Shown here piece after piece: positions 1-5,294 of a stretch of DNA of 5,294 nt. The stretch spans positions 1 through 5,294 of the forward strand of contig JAJYOM010000117.1 of assembly GCA_021796175.1 (NCBI GenBank). Reading direction: 5' to 3'. Under the pieces are notes generated by a model. The model made no database searches, had not been told where the DNA came from, and saw nothing but the letters and a program-made list of their open reading frames with translations. Origin of the DNA: Thermoplasmata archaeon (GTDB taxonomy: Archaea; Thermoplasmatota; Thermoplasmata; Sysuiplasmatales; Sysuiplasmataceae). Positions within the stretch are counted from its first letter, which is position 1. Each line of letters starts with the position of its first letter. Both the position numbers and the translations under genes were made by a program.

Positions 1-434
1 CAGTCCATCCAGACACCCAGCCTGGTGAACTGGCCAGTCATGTTGTTGAGGTAAGTGAGTGCAAACTTCTTGCACTCCTGGACAAACTTATCTATGCCCA
101 CTTTCTCGACTATGTCCTTCTTCGACTTGAGATTGAACGACTTCTCGACCTGGACCTCTATTGGGAGACCGTGCATGTCCCACCCCGGCTGGTCCCTGAC
201 GTTGTATCCGTTCATGCGCCAGTATCTTATCCTGAAATCCTTGATCAGCTTGTTCAGCGCGGTGCCGACGTGAATGTCGCCTGAGGTGTATGGTGGGCCG
301 TCCAGGAAGAAAACCCGTTCCCCGTCCGAGCGGAGGCTCTTCAGCCTCATGTAGACATCATTCTTTGTCCAGTATTCAGAAACCTGCTTCTCCACGACCC
401 GCGGGTCGTAGTTACCGTCTGCTTTCTTTATCAT
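1..434 (-). CDS. ileS: Isoleucyl-tRNA synthetase, N-terminal part (cut by left edge)
   Basis: Class I aminoacyl-tRNA synthetase that charges tRNA(Ile) with isoleucine in the cytoplasm. Only the first 144 codons are in the window; the full enzyme is usually around 1,000 residues. Visible near residue 35 is FFLDGPPYTSGDIHVGTALN, which contains the ATP-binding HIGH signature in the form HVGT. It is followed by NGYNVRDQPGWDMHGLPIEV, the family-typical segment shared by IleS, LeuS and ValS; the GWDMHGLPIEV wording fits IleS best. The KMSKS motif, editing domain and anticodon-binding domain lie beyond the left edge. The ATG at 434-432 is chosen because GGTG at 444-441 gives a six-base Shine-Dalgarno spacing and a TATA box lies about 41 bases upstream. 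A GTG at 443-441 in the same frame is less likely because it is part of that ribosome-binding site. No frame disruption is seen in the visible part. Confidence 0.95.
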   Translation of the reverse strand, partial: MIKKADGNYDPRVVEKQVSEYWTKNDVYMRLKSLRSDGERVFFLDGPPYTSGDIHVGTALNKLIKDFRIRYWRMNGYNVRDQPGWDMHGLPIEVQVEKSFNLKSKKDIVEKVGIDKFVQECKKFALTYLNNMTGQFTRLGVWMD

Positions 435-470
435 CGAAGGCACCGTCTGGCTATGCAGTAGAATGATATC

Positions 471-480
471 GTATTTAAAA
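471..480 (-). promoter_or_regulatory. TATA box for ileS
   Basis: The minus strand reads TTTTAAATAC, a near-ideal archaeal TATA box. Its centre is about 41 bases before the ileS ATG. With the usual 22-27 base distance to the start site, transcription would begin near 450, giving a leader of roughly 15 bases. The T run of the hairpin behind fen merges into this box. Seen directly; promoter activity is inferred. Confidence 0.7.
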
Positions 481-503
481 ACAGTCAGAAGAATCACTGA
501 CTG
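477..503 (-). terminator. Hairpin plus T-run after fen
   Basis: On the minus strand CAGTCAG (503-497) and CTGACTG (488-482) form a perfect 7-bp stem with an 8-base loop, extendable by one G-U pair. The stem is followed at once by TTTTT (481-477). It starts 13 bases past the fen stop. This is shaped like an intrinsic terminator, although archaeal termination mainly depends on the T run. Because the T run is part of the ileS TATA box and the inverted repeat covers the expected BRE position, it could instead be an operator for ileS. Confidence 0.55.
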
Positions 504-515
504 CGGAACAATCGT

Positions 516-1532
516 TCAGCCCCAGCGGTCCAGGGACTGCTGCCCAGAGATGCCTGTTCCCTTTATTGACGACAGCGACTCAAGAAGGTTCTCCCTGGAG
601 AACTCATGCTCCTCGCAGAGGAACTCGATGAGCCCTTCTTCGTCCGGCCTCTTCCAGTCGAGCCTGTAGTCAGTTGAAAATTCCGGTCTCAGGAAAGTCT
701 CCCTGACCTGACCCAGCGTCTCCGCGGGTATTAGTGACGCAAACTGTGTCCGCTCTATCTCTCCAGAAATCTTGATGGCTGCAAGACCCTTCTTGGCCCC
801 GACGCCTTTTATGCCTTCGTTGAAGTCTGTACCAACCATTATGGCGATATCCACCAGCTGTTCCCTGGTGATGCCGAGCCGCCTGAGGTTTGGGTCTAGC
901 TCCAGCAACTCAATCTCCACATCCCTGTACTCCCTTCTTCCTGGCAGCTTCCGCCTGCCTGAAAGGTTCAAATTTCTGATAAGTCTCGGCGCGCCATAGA
1001 GCAGGGAGTCGAAGTCCTGCGAAGCAATGCCCCAGACATCCCCGCGCAACGCCATCTGGCTCGCCTGTGCCTCCCCGTCGGCCGGCGCAGTCATATGAGG
1101 GATGCCCATCAGGTCCAGCATGTGCATTGACTCCATGATAAGTTCTTCAGTCAGCCTGGTGGTCTGCATTGCATAACTGTACGCCCTTTCCAAGTCCTTC
1201 CTTTCGACAGCTTCCCTGTATTTTTCTTCAGCCCGCAACTTGACCTGCTTTCTTTTCTCAAGCGTGGCAGCCTTCAGCTTGCTTGGCAGGCCGTCAAAGA
1301 CATAGAATGGCCTTATTCCCGCCGCCATGAGCCTGGCGTTCCTGTGAAGAAGTCCGATCAGATGCGAGGTTGGTCTGCCGTCGGAATCGGAAAGAGGGCG
1401 GCCGTCGGCCTGCCTTATGGCGGAAACAAACTGGTAGATCGTATTATAGGCATCAACAGCTATCCTTGTACCGCCAAGATCCTGGAAACCAATGCTCCTT
1501 TTTTCAAGAATGCTTGATATGTCTACGCCCAC
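516..1532 (-). CDS. fen: Flap endonuclease 1 (FEN1, archaeal)
   Basis: Structure-specific 5' nuclease that removes 5' flaps during Okazaki fragment maturation and base-excision repair, normally tethered to PCNA. It is 338 residues, the normal archaeal length. The N-domain (about 1-100) has D27 in IAVDAYN and D80 in YVFDGLP, plus K93 and R100 of the arch/active-site region. The I-domain has D152/E154 in APADGEAQAS, D173 and D175 in IASQDFDSLLYG, and D236 in MVGTDFNEGIKGVG, which leads into the DNA-binding helix-hairpin-helix (about 240-250). Two oddities are visible. Position 152 is Asp (codon GAC), where the family usually has Glu. The C-terminal PCNA-interaction box reads QQSLDRWG and ends on Gly instead of an aromatic residue. 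The start is GTG at 1532-1530, with Shine-Dalgarno GTGAT at 1542-1538 and a five-base spacer. The small membrane-protein gene ends 11 bases upstream, so the two are probably co-transcribed and coupled. Confidence 0.96.
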   Translation of the reverse strand: MGVDISSILEKRSIGFQDLGGTRIAVDAYNTIYQFVSAIRQADGRPLSDSDGRPTSHLIGLLHRNARLMAAGIRPFYVFDGLPSKLKAATLEKRKQVKLRAEEKYREAVERKDLERAYSYAMQTTRLTEELIMESMHMLDLMGIPHMTAPADGEAQASQMALRGDVWGIASQDFDSLLYGAPRLIRNLNLSGRRKLPGRREYRDVEIELLELDPNLRRLGITREQLVDIAIMVGTDFNEGIKGVGAKKGLAAIKISGEIERTQFASLIPAETLGQVRETFLRPEFSTDYRLDWKRPDEEGLIEFLCEEHEFSRENLLESLSSIKGTGISGQQSLDRWG

Positions 1533-1543
1533 TGGCCATCACA

Positions 1544-1711
1544 TCAGCTGGAACCTGTCCTCTTTGGCATGAAGGTCATTATCACAGTGAGAATATATGT
1601 CAGCAGCAGTATGACGAAGAAAATGTTTGCCCTGTAAAAGATAAGCAGACCGAATATCACGCCGGGTAATAGAACACCCAGCAACAGAAACCAGAAGGAA
1701 CCGCTTTGCAT
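1544..1711 (-). CDS. Small two-helix membrane protein, 55 residues
   Basis: Not recognised as a named family. The frame starts with ATG at 1711-1709 and encodes MQSGSFWFLLLGVLLPGVIF followed by GLLIFYRANIFFVILLLTYI and ending MTFMPKRTGSS. Two strongly hydrophobic stretches, about residues 6-26 and 30-48, are separated by only YRAN, so the protein should form a tight membrane hairpin with a short basic tail. No signal-peptidase site or metal-binding motif is visible. A TATA-like box lies about 44 bases upstream, matching the spacing of other genes here. No strong Shine-Dalgarno sequence is seen. The gene ends 11 bases before the fen start, and the fen ribosome-binding site begins just past its stop, so the two look like an operon. 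A competing 64-residue frame (1539-1733) over the same bases lacks any coherent protein character. Function unknown; the coding call rests on hydrophobic pattern, promoter and spacing. Confidence 0.72.
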   Translation of the reverse strand: MQSGSFWFLLLGVLLPGVIFGLLIFYRANIFFVILLLTYILTVIMTFMPKRTGSS

Positions 1712-1750
1712 TGTGGACCGTCCCGACAGACAATAACCATTTTGTTTCTG

Positions 1751-1759
1751 TACTTAAGC
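1751..1759 (-). promoter_or_regulatory. TATA-like box for small membrane gene and fen
   Basis: The minus strand reads GCTTAAGTA, preceded by the purine-rich stretch GAGAAG that could serve as a BRE. It lies just after the stop of the COG1340 gene and about 44 bases before the ATG at 1711. It is a weaker match than the other TATA boxes in the window. If used, it would drive both the small membrane gene and fen. Confidence 0.45.
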
Positions 1760-1769
1760 CTTCTCCAGT

Positions 1770-2648
1770 TCACAGGTAGCCGGACTTCTGGAGCAGCATG
1801 AGATCTTCTGTACTCAGCTTCTCGCCCTTCTTGAATTTTTCAAAGACATCTTCTGCATCCTTCGCGACCTTCTCTGCATCCTCAATCCCGCGCGGCCTCC
1901 TCTGTTTCTGCCTTATGCCGTAAAGAAGTTTGTCGAAATCATGCACCTGGTGAATGGCATCTATGTGCTTCTTATGCTCTTCGTCTGCGAGCAGTTTGCT
2001 CTCTATGAATTTGGCCTGTGCATCATCAGCTTCCTTCCTAACCTTGTCCGCCCTGTCATAAAGGTCCATCATTCCGTCATGCTGCTTCTGCGCAGCTTCC
2101 GCAAGCTCCGAAACAAGCCTGTGAAAGCCCTCCGCCTTTTCCTTGGCTTCGTTTACTTTCCTAAGCAGTTCGGAATACTGCTTGTTGGACTTGAGTGAAT
2201 CTTCCCTCTTCCTGATTTCCTGCTGAAGCTTGGACATCTGTTCAACTATTTCCTTCTCCTTGTCTGGCGAAAGGACTGATGTCATCTGTTTGAATTCCAA
2301 CGATTTGAGATCCCTCTTCAGTTTGGATGGAGGGGCGCCTGACTTTGGGGCAATAGATCTGCGGAGTTCGACAAGCTCTGCTGCACTTTCCGTGTAGGTC
2401 TTGTTCCATATTTCCCGCTGATCTTTGGCATCCTTGACTTTTTCGTTGAGCTCATCCCTGTTCCTTTTTCTGGAGCCGGCTTCCTCAATGAGCTTCCTGA
2501 CCTCGGCATTAAGCTTGTCCCGCTGATCAGCGAATTGCCTTGTCCTTTCGTTTAGCTCGTCTCGGTTCCTGCGATGCTTTTCTGCCTCTATGTTCAGCAA
2601 GTCACGCTTTTGTTCAATTTCTTCTACAGAAATTTCTCCTGCTTCCAA
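1770..2648 (-). CDS. COG1340-family archaeal coiled-coil protein
   Basis: Long coiled-coil protein of the COG1340 type, 292 residues from the chosen start. Cellular role unknown; database names such as phosphoserine phosphatase for this group are not supported by anything here, since no enzymatic motif is visible. The N-terminal third carries a repeating R-D/E-x-L-N unit (RDLLN, RDELN, RDKLN, RDELN, REIWN) spaced 14, 14, 21 and 14 residues, i.e. multiples of the heptad. A central segment, LEFKQMTSVLSPDKEKEIVE, is the conserved block I associate with this family, and the tail KGEKLSTEDLMLLQKSGYL also looks family-typical. The open frame extends upstream to a TTG at 2717, but a TATA box lies at 2697-2705 inside that extension. 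I therefore start at TTG 2648, with GGGAG seven bases ahead. Exact start is uncertain. It lies directly downstream of another coiled-coil gene. Confidence 0.82.
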   Translation of the reverse strand: MEAGEISVEEIEQKRDLLNIEAEKHRRNRDELNERTRQFADQRDKLNAEVRKLIEEAGSRKRNRDELNEKVKDAKDQREIWNKTYTESAAELVELRRSIAPKSGAPPSKLKRDLKSLEFKQMTSVLSPDKEKEIVEQMSKLQQEIRKREDSLKSNKQYSELLRKVNEAKEKAEGFHRLVSELAEAAQKQHDGMMDLYDRADKVRKEADDAQAKFIESKLLADEEHKKHIDAIHQVHDFDKLLYGIRQKQRRPRGIEDAEKVAKDAEDVFEKFKKGEKLSTEDLMLLQKSGYL

Positions 2649-2696
2649 AAATCCACTCCCATGGCTCTTAGGGCACGGAACACGTGTAACGTACCT

Positions 2697-2705
2697 GTAT
2701 AAATA
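2697..2705 (-). promoter_or_regulatory. TATA box for the COG1340 gene
   Basis: The minus strand reads TATTTATAC. It sits 34 bases past the stop of the 191-residue gene and about 53 bases before the TTG at 2648. Expected transcription start is near 2676, which would leave the codons between 2717 and the start site untranscribed from this promoter. Confidence 0.6.
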
Positions 2706-2738
2706 AGCATTACTCAAACTTTGTCAGCGCCAGGACAT

Positions 2739-3314
2739 TCAAACCCTTGCCTTATCCAGATCCTCCGCCCTTTTGAGATACTGGGTAGCCTCGATTTCGT
2801 GTGAGCGCTGCTTCTGCATGTATTCTACCGATTTCCGTTTCATGTTTGAAGCTTTTTCAGTCATCGCAGCTGCGCGTGCCTGCCGCTGGTTAGCCTGTCG
2901 AGTCAACTTGGCTTCTTCATGTTCCAGCTTGCTCATCTGCATCTCTGCATCAGAACCCTGCGACTCTGTGCTCGTCGTGTCCAGCTTCTTCTGGTATTCT
3001 CCTGCGGACTTCCCCTTGCCTTTTGCCTGCTCAAGGAAAACGGTTGCTTCCTTCTTGAGCTTGTTTGCCTTATGCAGCAGTGTAGCTGCCTTCTCATCTG
3101 ATCGCTTGGACTTGACAAGGTAGCCGGACGCCTTCGCTCTATGGCGCATGCCTTTCTTCCTGAGCTTGGCTATCTGTTTCCTTACTTCAGCATCATGTCT
3201 CGCGTTGCTCAAGGCATACATGCCGTCCTCACCTTCCTTGGTCTCTTCCCGGGCTGGTGGCTGAGCGGCCCCGCCAGCAATCCCGCTTTCCTGCTTTGCA
3301 GTATCCCCTGGCAT
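2739..3314 (-). CDS. Hypothetical helical protein with 14-residue repeats
   Basis: Not recognised; 191 residues with no cysteine or tryptophan, rich in Lys, Ala, Glu, Arg and Ser. Residues 1-31 are Gly/Pro/Glu-rich and look disordered. From about residue 48 a 14-residue period runs through the protein: units begin at 48, 62, 76, 90 and 104, then after a short irregular stretch at 134, 148, 162 and 176. Each unit tends to have Ala or Ser at position 1, Tyr/Leu/Phe/Met at position 4 and a small residue at position 8, for example ASGYLVKS, ATVFLEQA and ATQYLKRA. This is a doubled heptad, expected to make a long coiled coil. The Ser/Thr/Gly-rich stretch at about 112-123 is a plausible turn giving an antiparallel hairpin. 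The ATG at 3314-3312 has a TATA box about 41 bases upstream; GGGG ahead of it is a weak ribosome site. The downstream neighbour is also a coiled coil, suggesting a partner. Function unknown. Confidence 0.8.
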   Translation of the reverse strand: MPGDTAKQESGIAGGAAQPPAREETKEGEDGMYALSNARHDAEVRKQIAKLRKKGMRHRAKASGYLVKSKRSDEKAATLLHKANKLKKEATVFLEQAKGKGKSAGEYQKKLDTTSTESQGSDAEMQMSKLEHEEAKLTRQANQRQARAAAMTEKASNMKRKSVEYMQKQRSHEIEATQYLKRAEDLDKARV

Positions 3315-3350
3315 CTTTTTTGCCCCTTCACTGGTCTGTTATGCCATCCG

Positions 3351-3359
3351 TAAATAAAA
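3351..3359 (-). promoter_or_regulatory. TATA box for the 14-residue-repeat gene
   Basis: The minus strand reads TTTTATTTA, about 31 bases past the trmY stop and about 41 bases before the ATG at 3314. Expected transcription start near 3330. It indicates that this gene is not merely read through from the srp54-trmY unit. Confidence 0.55.
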
Positions 3360-3389
3360 CCCCTCGTCAGAATTCGCAAATGATTGAAT

Positions 3390-4031
3390 TCAGTACGATG
3401 GCCGGCTATCGAGTGCTGCGGCTCCACGAGACCTGTTGTCCAGCAGCCAGTTGACAATAACAGCGCACTGATCCGACTGCAGGCTATATTTTGAAATAGA
3501 TACTTTTGACAGCGATCCGCTTGAAAAAGCATTCTCCTCTGCCTCGGAAATGTCCTGTATATCCCCGACCACATAGAGCCCCGGTATCTCTGGTCCGGTG
3601 CTTTCTCCATTTTCTTTTAGAAGATAGACTGAGCATCCCCGAATCATTATCTCAGCTAGTTCTGATAGCCCGCAGACAATGAAGTAAACACCCGGGCTGG
3701 ATACACCCTCCAGTTCCTTACGTGAACGGACAAGCGCATTTCTCAATAGCGCGGAAGTGCTCCTTTCGTCCGGATTCAGATATTTGACTGACCTGCCAGA
3801 GATGATGACCGCAACATGCTTTCCGACACCGCCCGCAAAGTAAACTGCCGCGGATGCATCTCTTCTGATTGAGTTGGATGCGAGCAGGGAGGAGGTAATG
3901 AACCGGGCTATTATGTCAACCCTTCCACCGCTTCCCGGCAGGTCGTTAAGGCTGAAGTCTCCGTCCGGGGGGGTTCGATGTGAAACTATGAGGAAGCGCC
4001 TATTCCCCAGTTCGTCCAAATCAATCTTCAT
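3390..4031 (-). CDS. trmY: tRNA (pseudouridine(54)-N1)-methyltransferase TrmY
   Basis: SPOUT-class methylase (formerly DUF358) that uses S-adenosylmethionine to convert pseudouridine 54 in the T-arm of archaeal tRNA to N1-methylpseudouridine, after Pus10 has made the pseudouridine. The 213-residue protein shows the family blocks in order: FLIVSHRTPPDGDFSLNDLPGSGGR (about 13-37, first given here only as landmarks), SIRRDA (54-59), LNPDERSTSALLRNAL (85-100), SPGVYF (112-117), LYVVGDIQDISEAEE (152-166) and SDQCAVIVNWLLD (186-198), with a cysteine at 189 in the C-terminal cofactor region. From memory, relatives usually have GDHxG and HADHC where this protein has GDIQD and QSDQC. It also has about nine extra residues at the N-terminus and a 15-residue tail after LLD. 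The ATG at 4031-4029 lies inside the end of srp54 (11-base overlap in another frame), implying co-transcription and probable coupling. Confidence 0.93.
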   Translation of the reverse strand: MKIDLDELGNRRFLIVSHRTPPDGDFSLNDLPGSGGRVDIIARFITSSLLASNSIRRDASAAVYFAGGVGKHVAVIISGRSVKYLNPDERSTSALLRNALVRSRKELEGVSSPGVYFIVCGLSELAEIMIRGCSVYLLKENGESTGPEIPGLYVVGDIQDISEAEENAFSSGSLSKVSISKYSLQSDQCAVIVNWLLDNRSRGAAALDSRPSY

Positions 4032-5294
4032 AAGCTTTTTGATCCTTCATCTGCTTCATCAGCTGACGCCTGATCTTTCTGTTGCCCATGAATCCCTTTA
4101 CGGCCTTCCTTGACATGTTGTACTGCTTTAAAAGTTCCCTGACATGCTTCTGCTCTACACCCGCTCCTCTTGAAATCCGTAGGACACGACTGGACTTTAT
4201 GAGCTTTGGATTGTCGAGTTCTTCGTCTGTCATTGAATCCATTATAACATGAAACATGGCCAGTTTCTCCTGCAGCTCGTCCGGGTTGATGTCCTTCTTC
4301 ATTCCGGGGATACCTGGCAGCATGGACATGACCTTCTTCAGCGGACCCACATCCGCAAGCATTTCCATCTGTTCGTACATCTCCCTCAATGTAAAATGGC
4401 CGCTCATGATCTTCTTTGCGGTTTCCTCAGCCTTGCTTTCGTCAATAGATTCCCTCATACGCTCGAGGAGAGTGTGCAAATCTCCCATGCCGAGCAGTCT
4501 TGAAATGAAACGCTCAGGGTTGAATGTTTCAAGATCTTCCAGATGCTCTCCTGTGCCAATGAAAATGATTGGTGCGCCCGTGTGACCAACCGCACTCAGA
4601 GCGCCTCCGCCTTTGGCTGTGCCGTCCAGTTTGGTAAGTATTACGCCATTGACATTGACAGCATCGTGGAATGCCTTGGCCTGCACGCCGGCCTGCTGGC
4701 CAACGGACGCGTCAAGGACCAGAATTCTCTGGTCGGCTTTGGCAGTCCTCTCCACTCGGCTTACCTCATCGATGAGATCCTGTTCCAGTGAGTGCCTGCC
4801 GCTTGTATCTATTATTTTAACATCCGTGCTTTCAAACTGCTTGAGTCCCTCTCTGACAATCTTGACTGCATCCTTTTCACCCCTGATGCCGTAAACCGGG
4901 ACTTTGATTTCCTCCCCTATCTGGAGCAGCTGATCCAGGGCTGCTGGCCTGTGAACATCCGCTGCAATCAGCCCGACGGACAGACCCCTCTTCGAAAGAT
5001 ACCGCGCGAGCTTCCCGGCGGTGGTCGTCTTACCCTGCCCGTAAAGTCCGACAAGCATCAACACCTGCTTCTCCTTCTTGAGGGTGCCAGCCTCGCCAAG
5101 AAGTGAGATCAGTTCCTCGTAGATTATTTTAATAATATGCTCTTTCAGACTTGCCCCGGGTGGTATACTCTCGTTCTTTGCCCTGTCTTCAACTTTTTTG
5201 GATAGGGCCAATACCAGATTGACGTTGATATCGGCCTGCAGAAGAGCACGCTGTATATCCCTTGTAATCTCTTTTCTATCTCCTTGTCTTCAAG
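4021..5294 (-). CDS. srp54: Signal recognition particle GTPase SRP54, 5' cut, probable frameshift
   Basis: SRP54 (Ffh-type) binds signal sequences and 7S RNA and delivers ribosomes to the membrane receptor FtsY through paired GTP hydrolysis. GTPase motifs in order: P-loop GLYGQGKTTT, DVHRPAA, DTSGRH, TKLDG and the closing GTGE. FISRLLGMGDL links to the methionine-rich M domain, where SRVLRISRGAGV is the 7S RNA-binding helix. The frame through the G and M domains is continuous from TGA at 4021-4023 up to about 5289, covering EITRDIQRALLQAD of the N domain. Immediately upstream this frame has a TGA (5292-5290), while the adjacent frame reads LEDKEIE, just what the family has at that place. One missing base in the A run at 5272-5275 would join them into LEDKEIEKEITRDIQRALLQ. 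The TTG at 5211 is therefore not the true start, which is off the window. P-loop GLYGQGKT and DTSGRH differ slightly from the common GLQGSGKT and DTAGRH. Overlaps trmY. Confidence 0.94.

Noticed and set aside
1370..1669. 99-residue plus-strand frame opposite the fen start
   Set aside because: Antisense to fen and the small membrane gene, no promoter on the plus strand, and an implausible composition.
1539..1733. 64-residue minus-strand frame starting with TTG over the fen upstream region
   Set aside because: It overlaps the 55-residue membrane-protein frame, has a mixed, low-complexity-free but incoherent composition (many His, Arg, Cys), and no promoter or ribosome site favouring it; the hydrophobic frame explains the region better.
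3370..3392. GAATTC repeated with 10 bases between, just after trmY, as a possible terminator hairpin
   Set aside because: The stem would be only six AT-rich pairs and is not followed directly by a T run; GAATTC is self-complementary, so the pairing may be chance.
3209..3610. 133-residue minus-strand frame spanning the trmY end, the intergenic gap and the repeat-protein start
   Set aside because: It covers two better supported genes in another frame and shows no recognisable domain; it is a shadow.
4792..5106. 104-residue plus-strand frame opposite the SRP54 G domain
   Set aside because: Antisense to highly conserved GTPase motifs; its composition is explained by the complementary strand.
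1..5294. CRISPR array, insertion sequence, tRNA or rRNA gene
   Set aside because: No spaced direct repeats, terminal inverted repeats, transposase-like frame, cloverleaf or rRNA-like sequence could be found by reading either strand.

Overview
The window looks like archaeal chromosomal DNA. The evidence is TATA boxes of the TTTAAATA/TTTATA type about 41-53 bases before start codons, the archaeal-only tRNA methylase TrmY, an archaeal-type FEN1, an SRP54 with an archaeal-like sequence, and an archaeal COG1340 coiled-coil protein. Base composition looks balanced. A euryarchaeon, perhaps of the Thermoplasmata, is my best guess, but that is an inference from general sequence flavour and not a proven placement. 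Every gene I can support lies on the minus strand, so the order of transcription runs from the right end to the left end.

Layout in transcription order. (1) srp54, encoding the signal recognition particle GTPase, enters from the right edge. It is cut off at its 5' end and appears to carry a one-base deletion in an A run at 5272-5275. (2) trmY, encoding the tRNA pseudouridine-54 N1-methyltransferase, overlaps the srp54 stop by 11 bases and is probably co-transcribed with it. (3) A 191-residue alanine/lysine-rich protein is built of 14-residue repeats and has its own TATA box. (4) A COG1340-family coiled-coil protein follows, whose TATA box lies inside the longest reading frame, so translation probably begins at a TTG further in. 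(5) A 55-residue protein with two membrane segments was found by reading the third minus-strand frame. (6) fen, the flap endonuclease, starts with GTG 11 bases after the small gene's stop and is probably translationally coupled to it. (7) A hairpin followed by a T run ends fen and runs directly into the TATA box of the last gene. (8) ileS, isoleucyl-tRNA synthetase, is present only as its N-terminal 144 codons and leaves by the left edge.

Together these are information-processing and protein-export housekeeping genes: membrane targeting (srp54), tRNA modification (trmY), tRNA charging (ileS) and replication/repair (fen). Between them sit three poorly understood genes: two adjacent coiled-coil proteins that both use 14-residue periodicity, and a tiny membrane protein joined to fen. 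I see no mobile element, CRISPR array, rRNA or tRNA. No stretch longer than about 100 bases is without a gene. I do not see a clearly new defence or mobile system; the less-described content is the coiled-coil pair and the small membrane protein.
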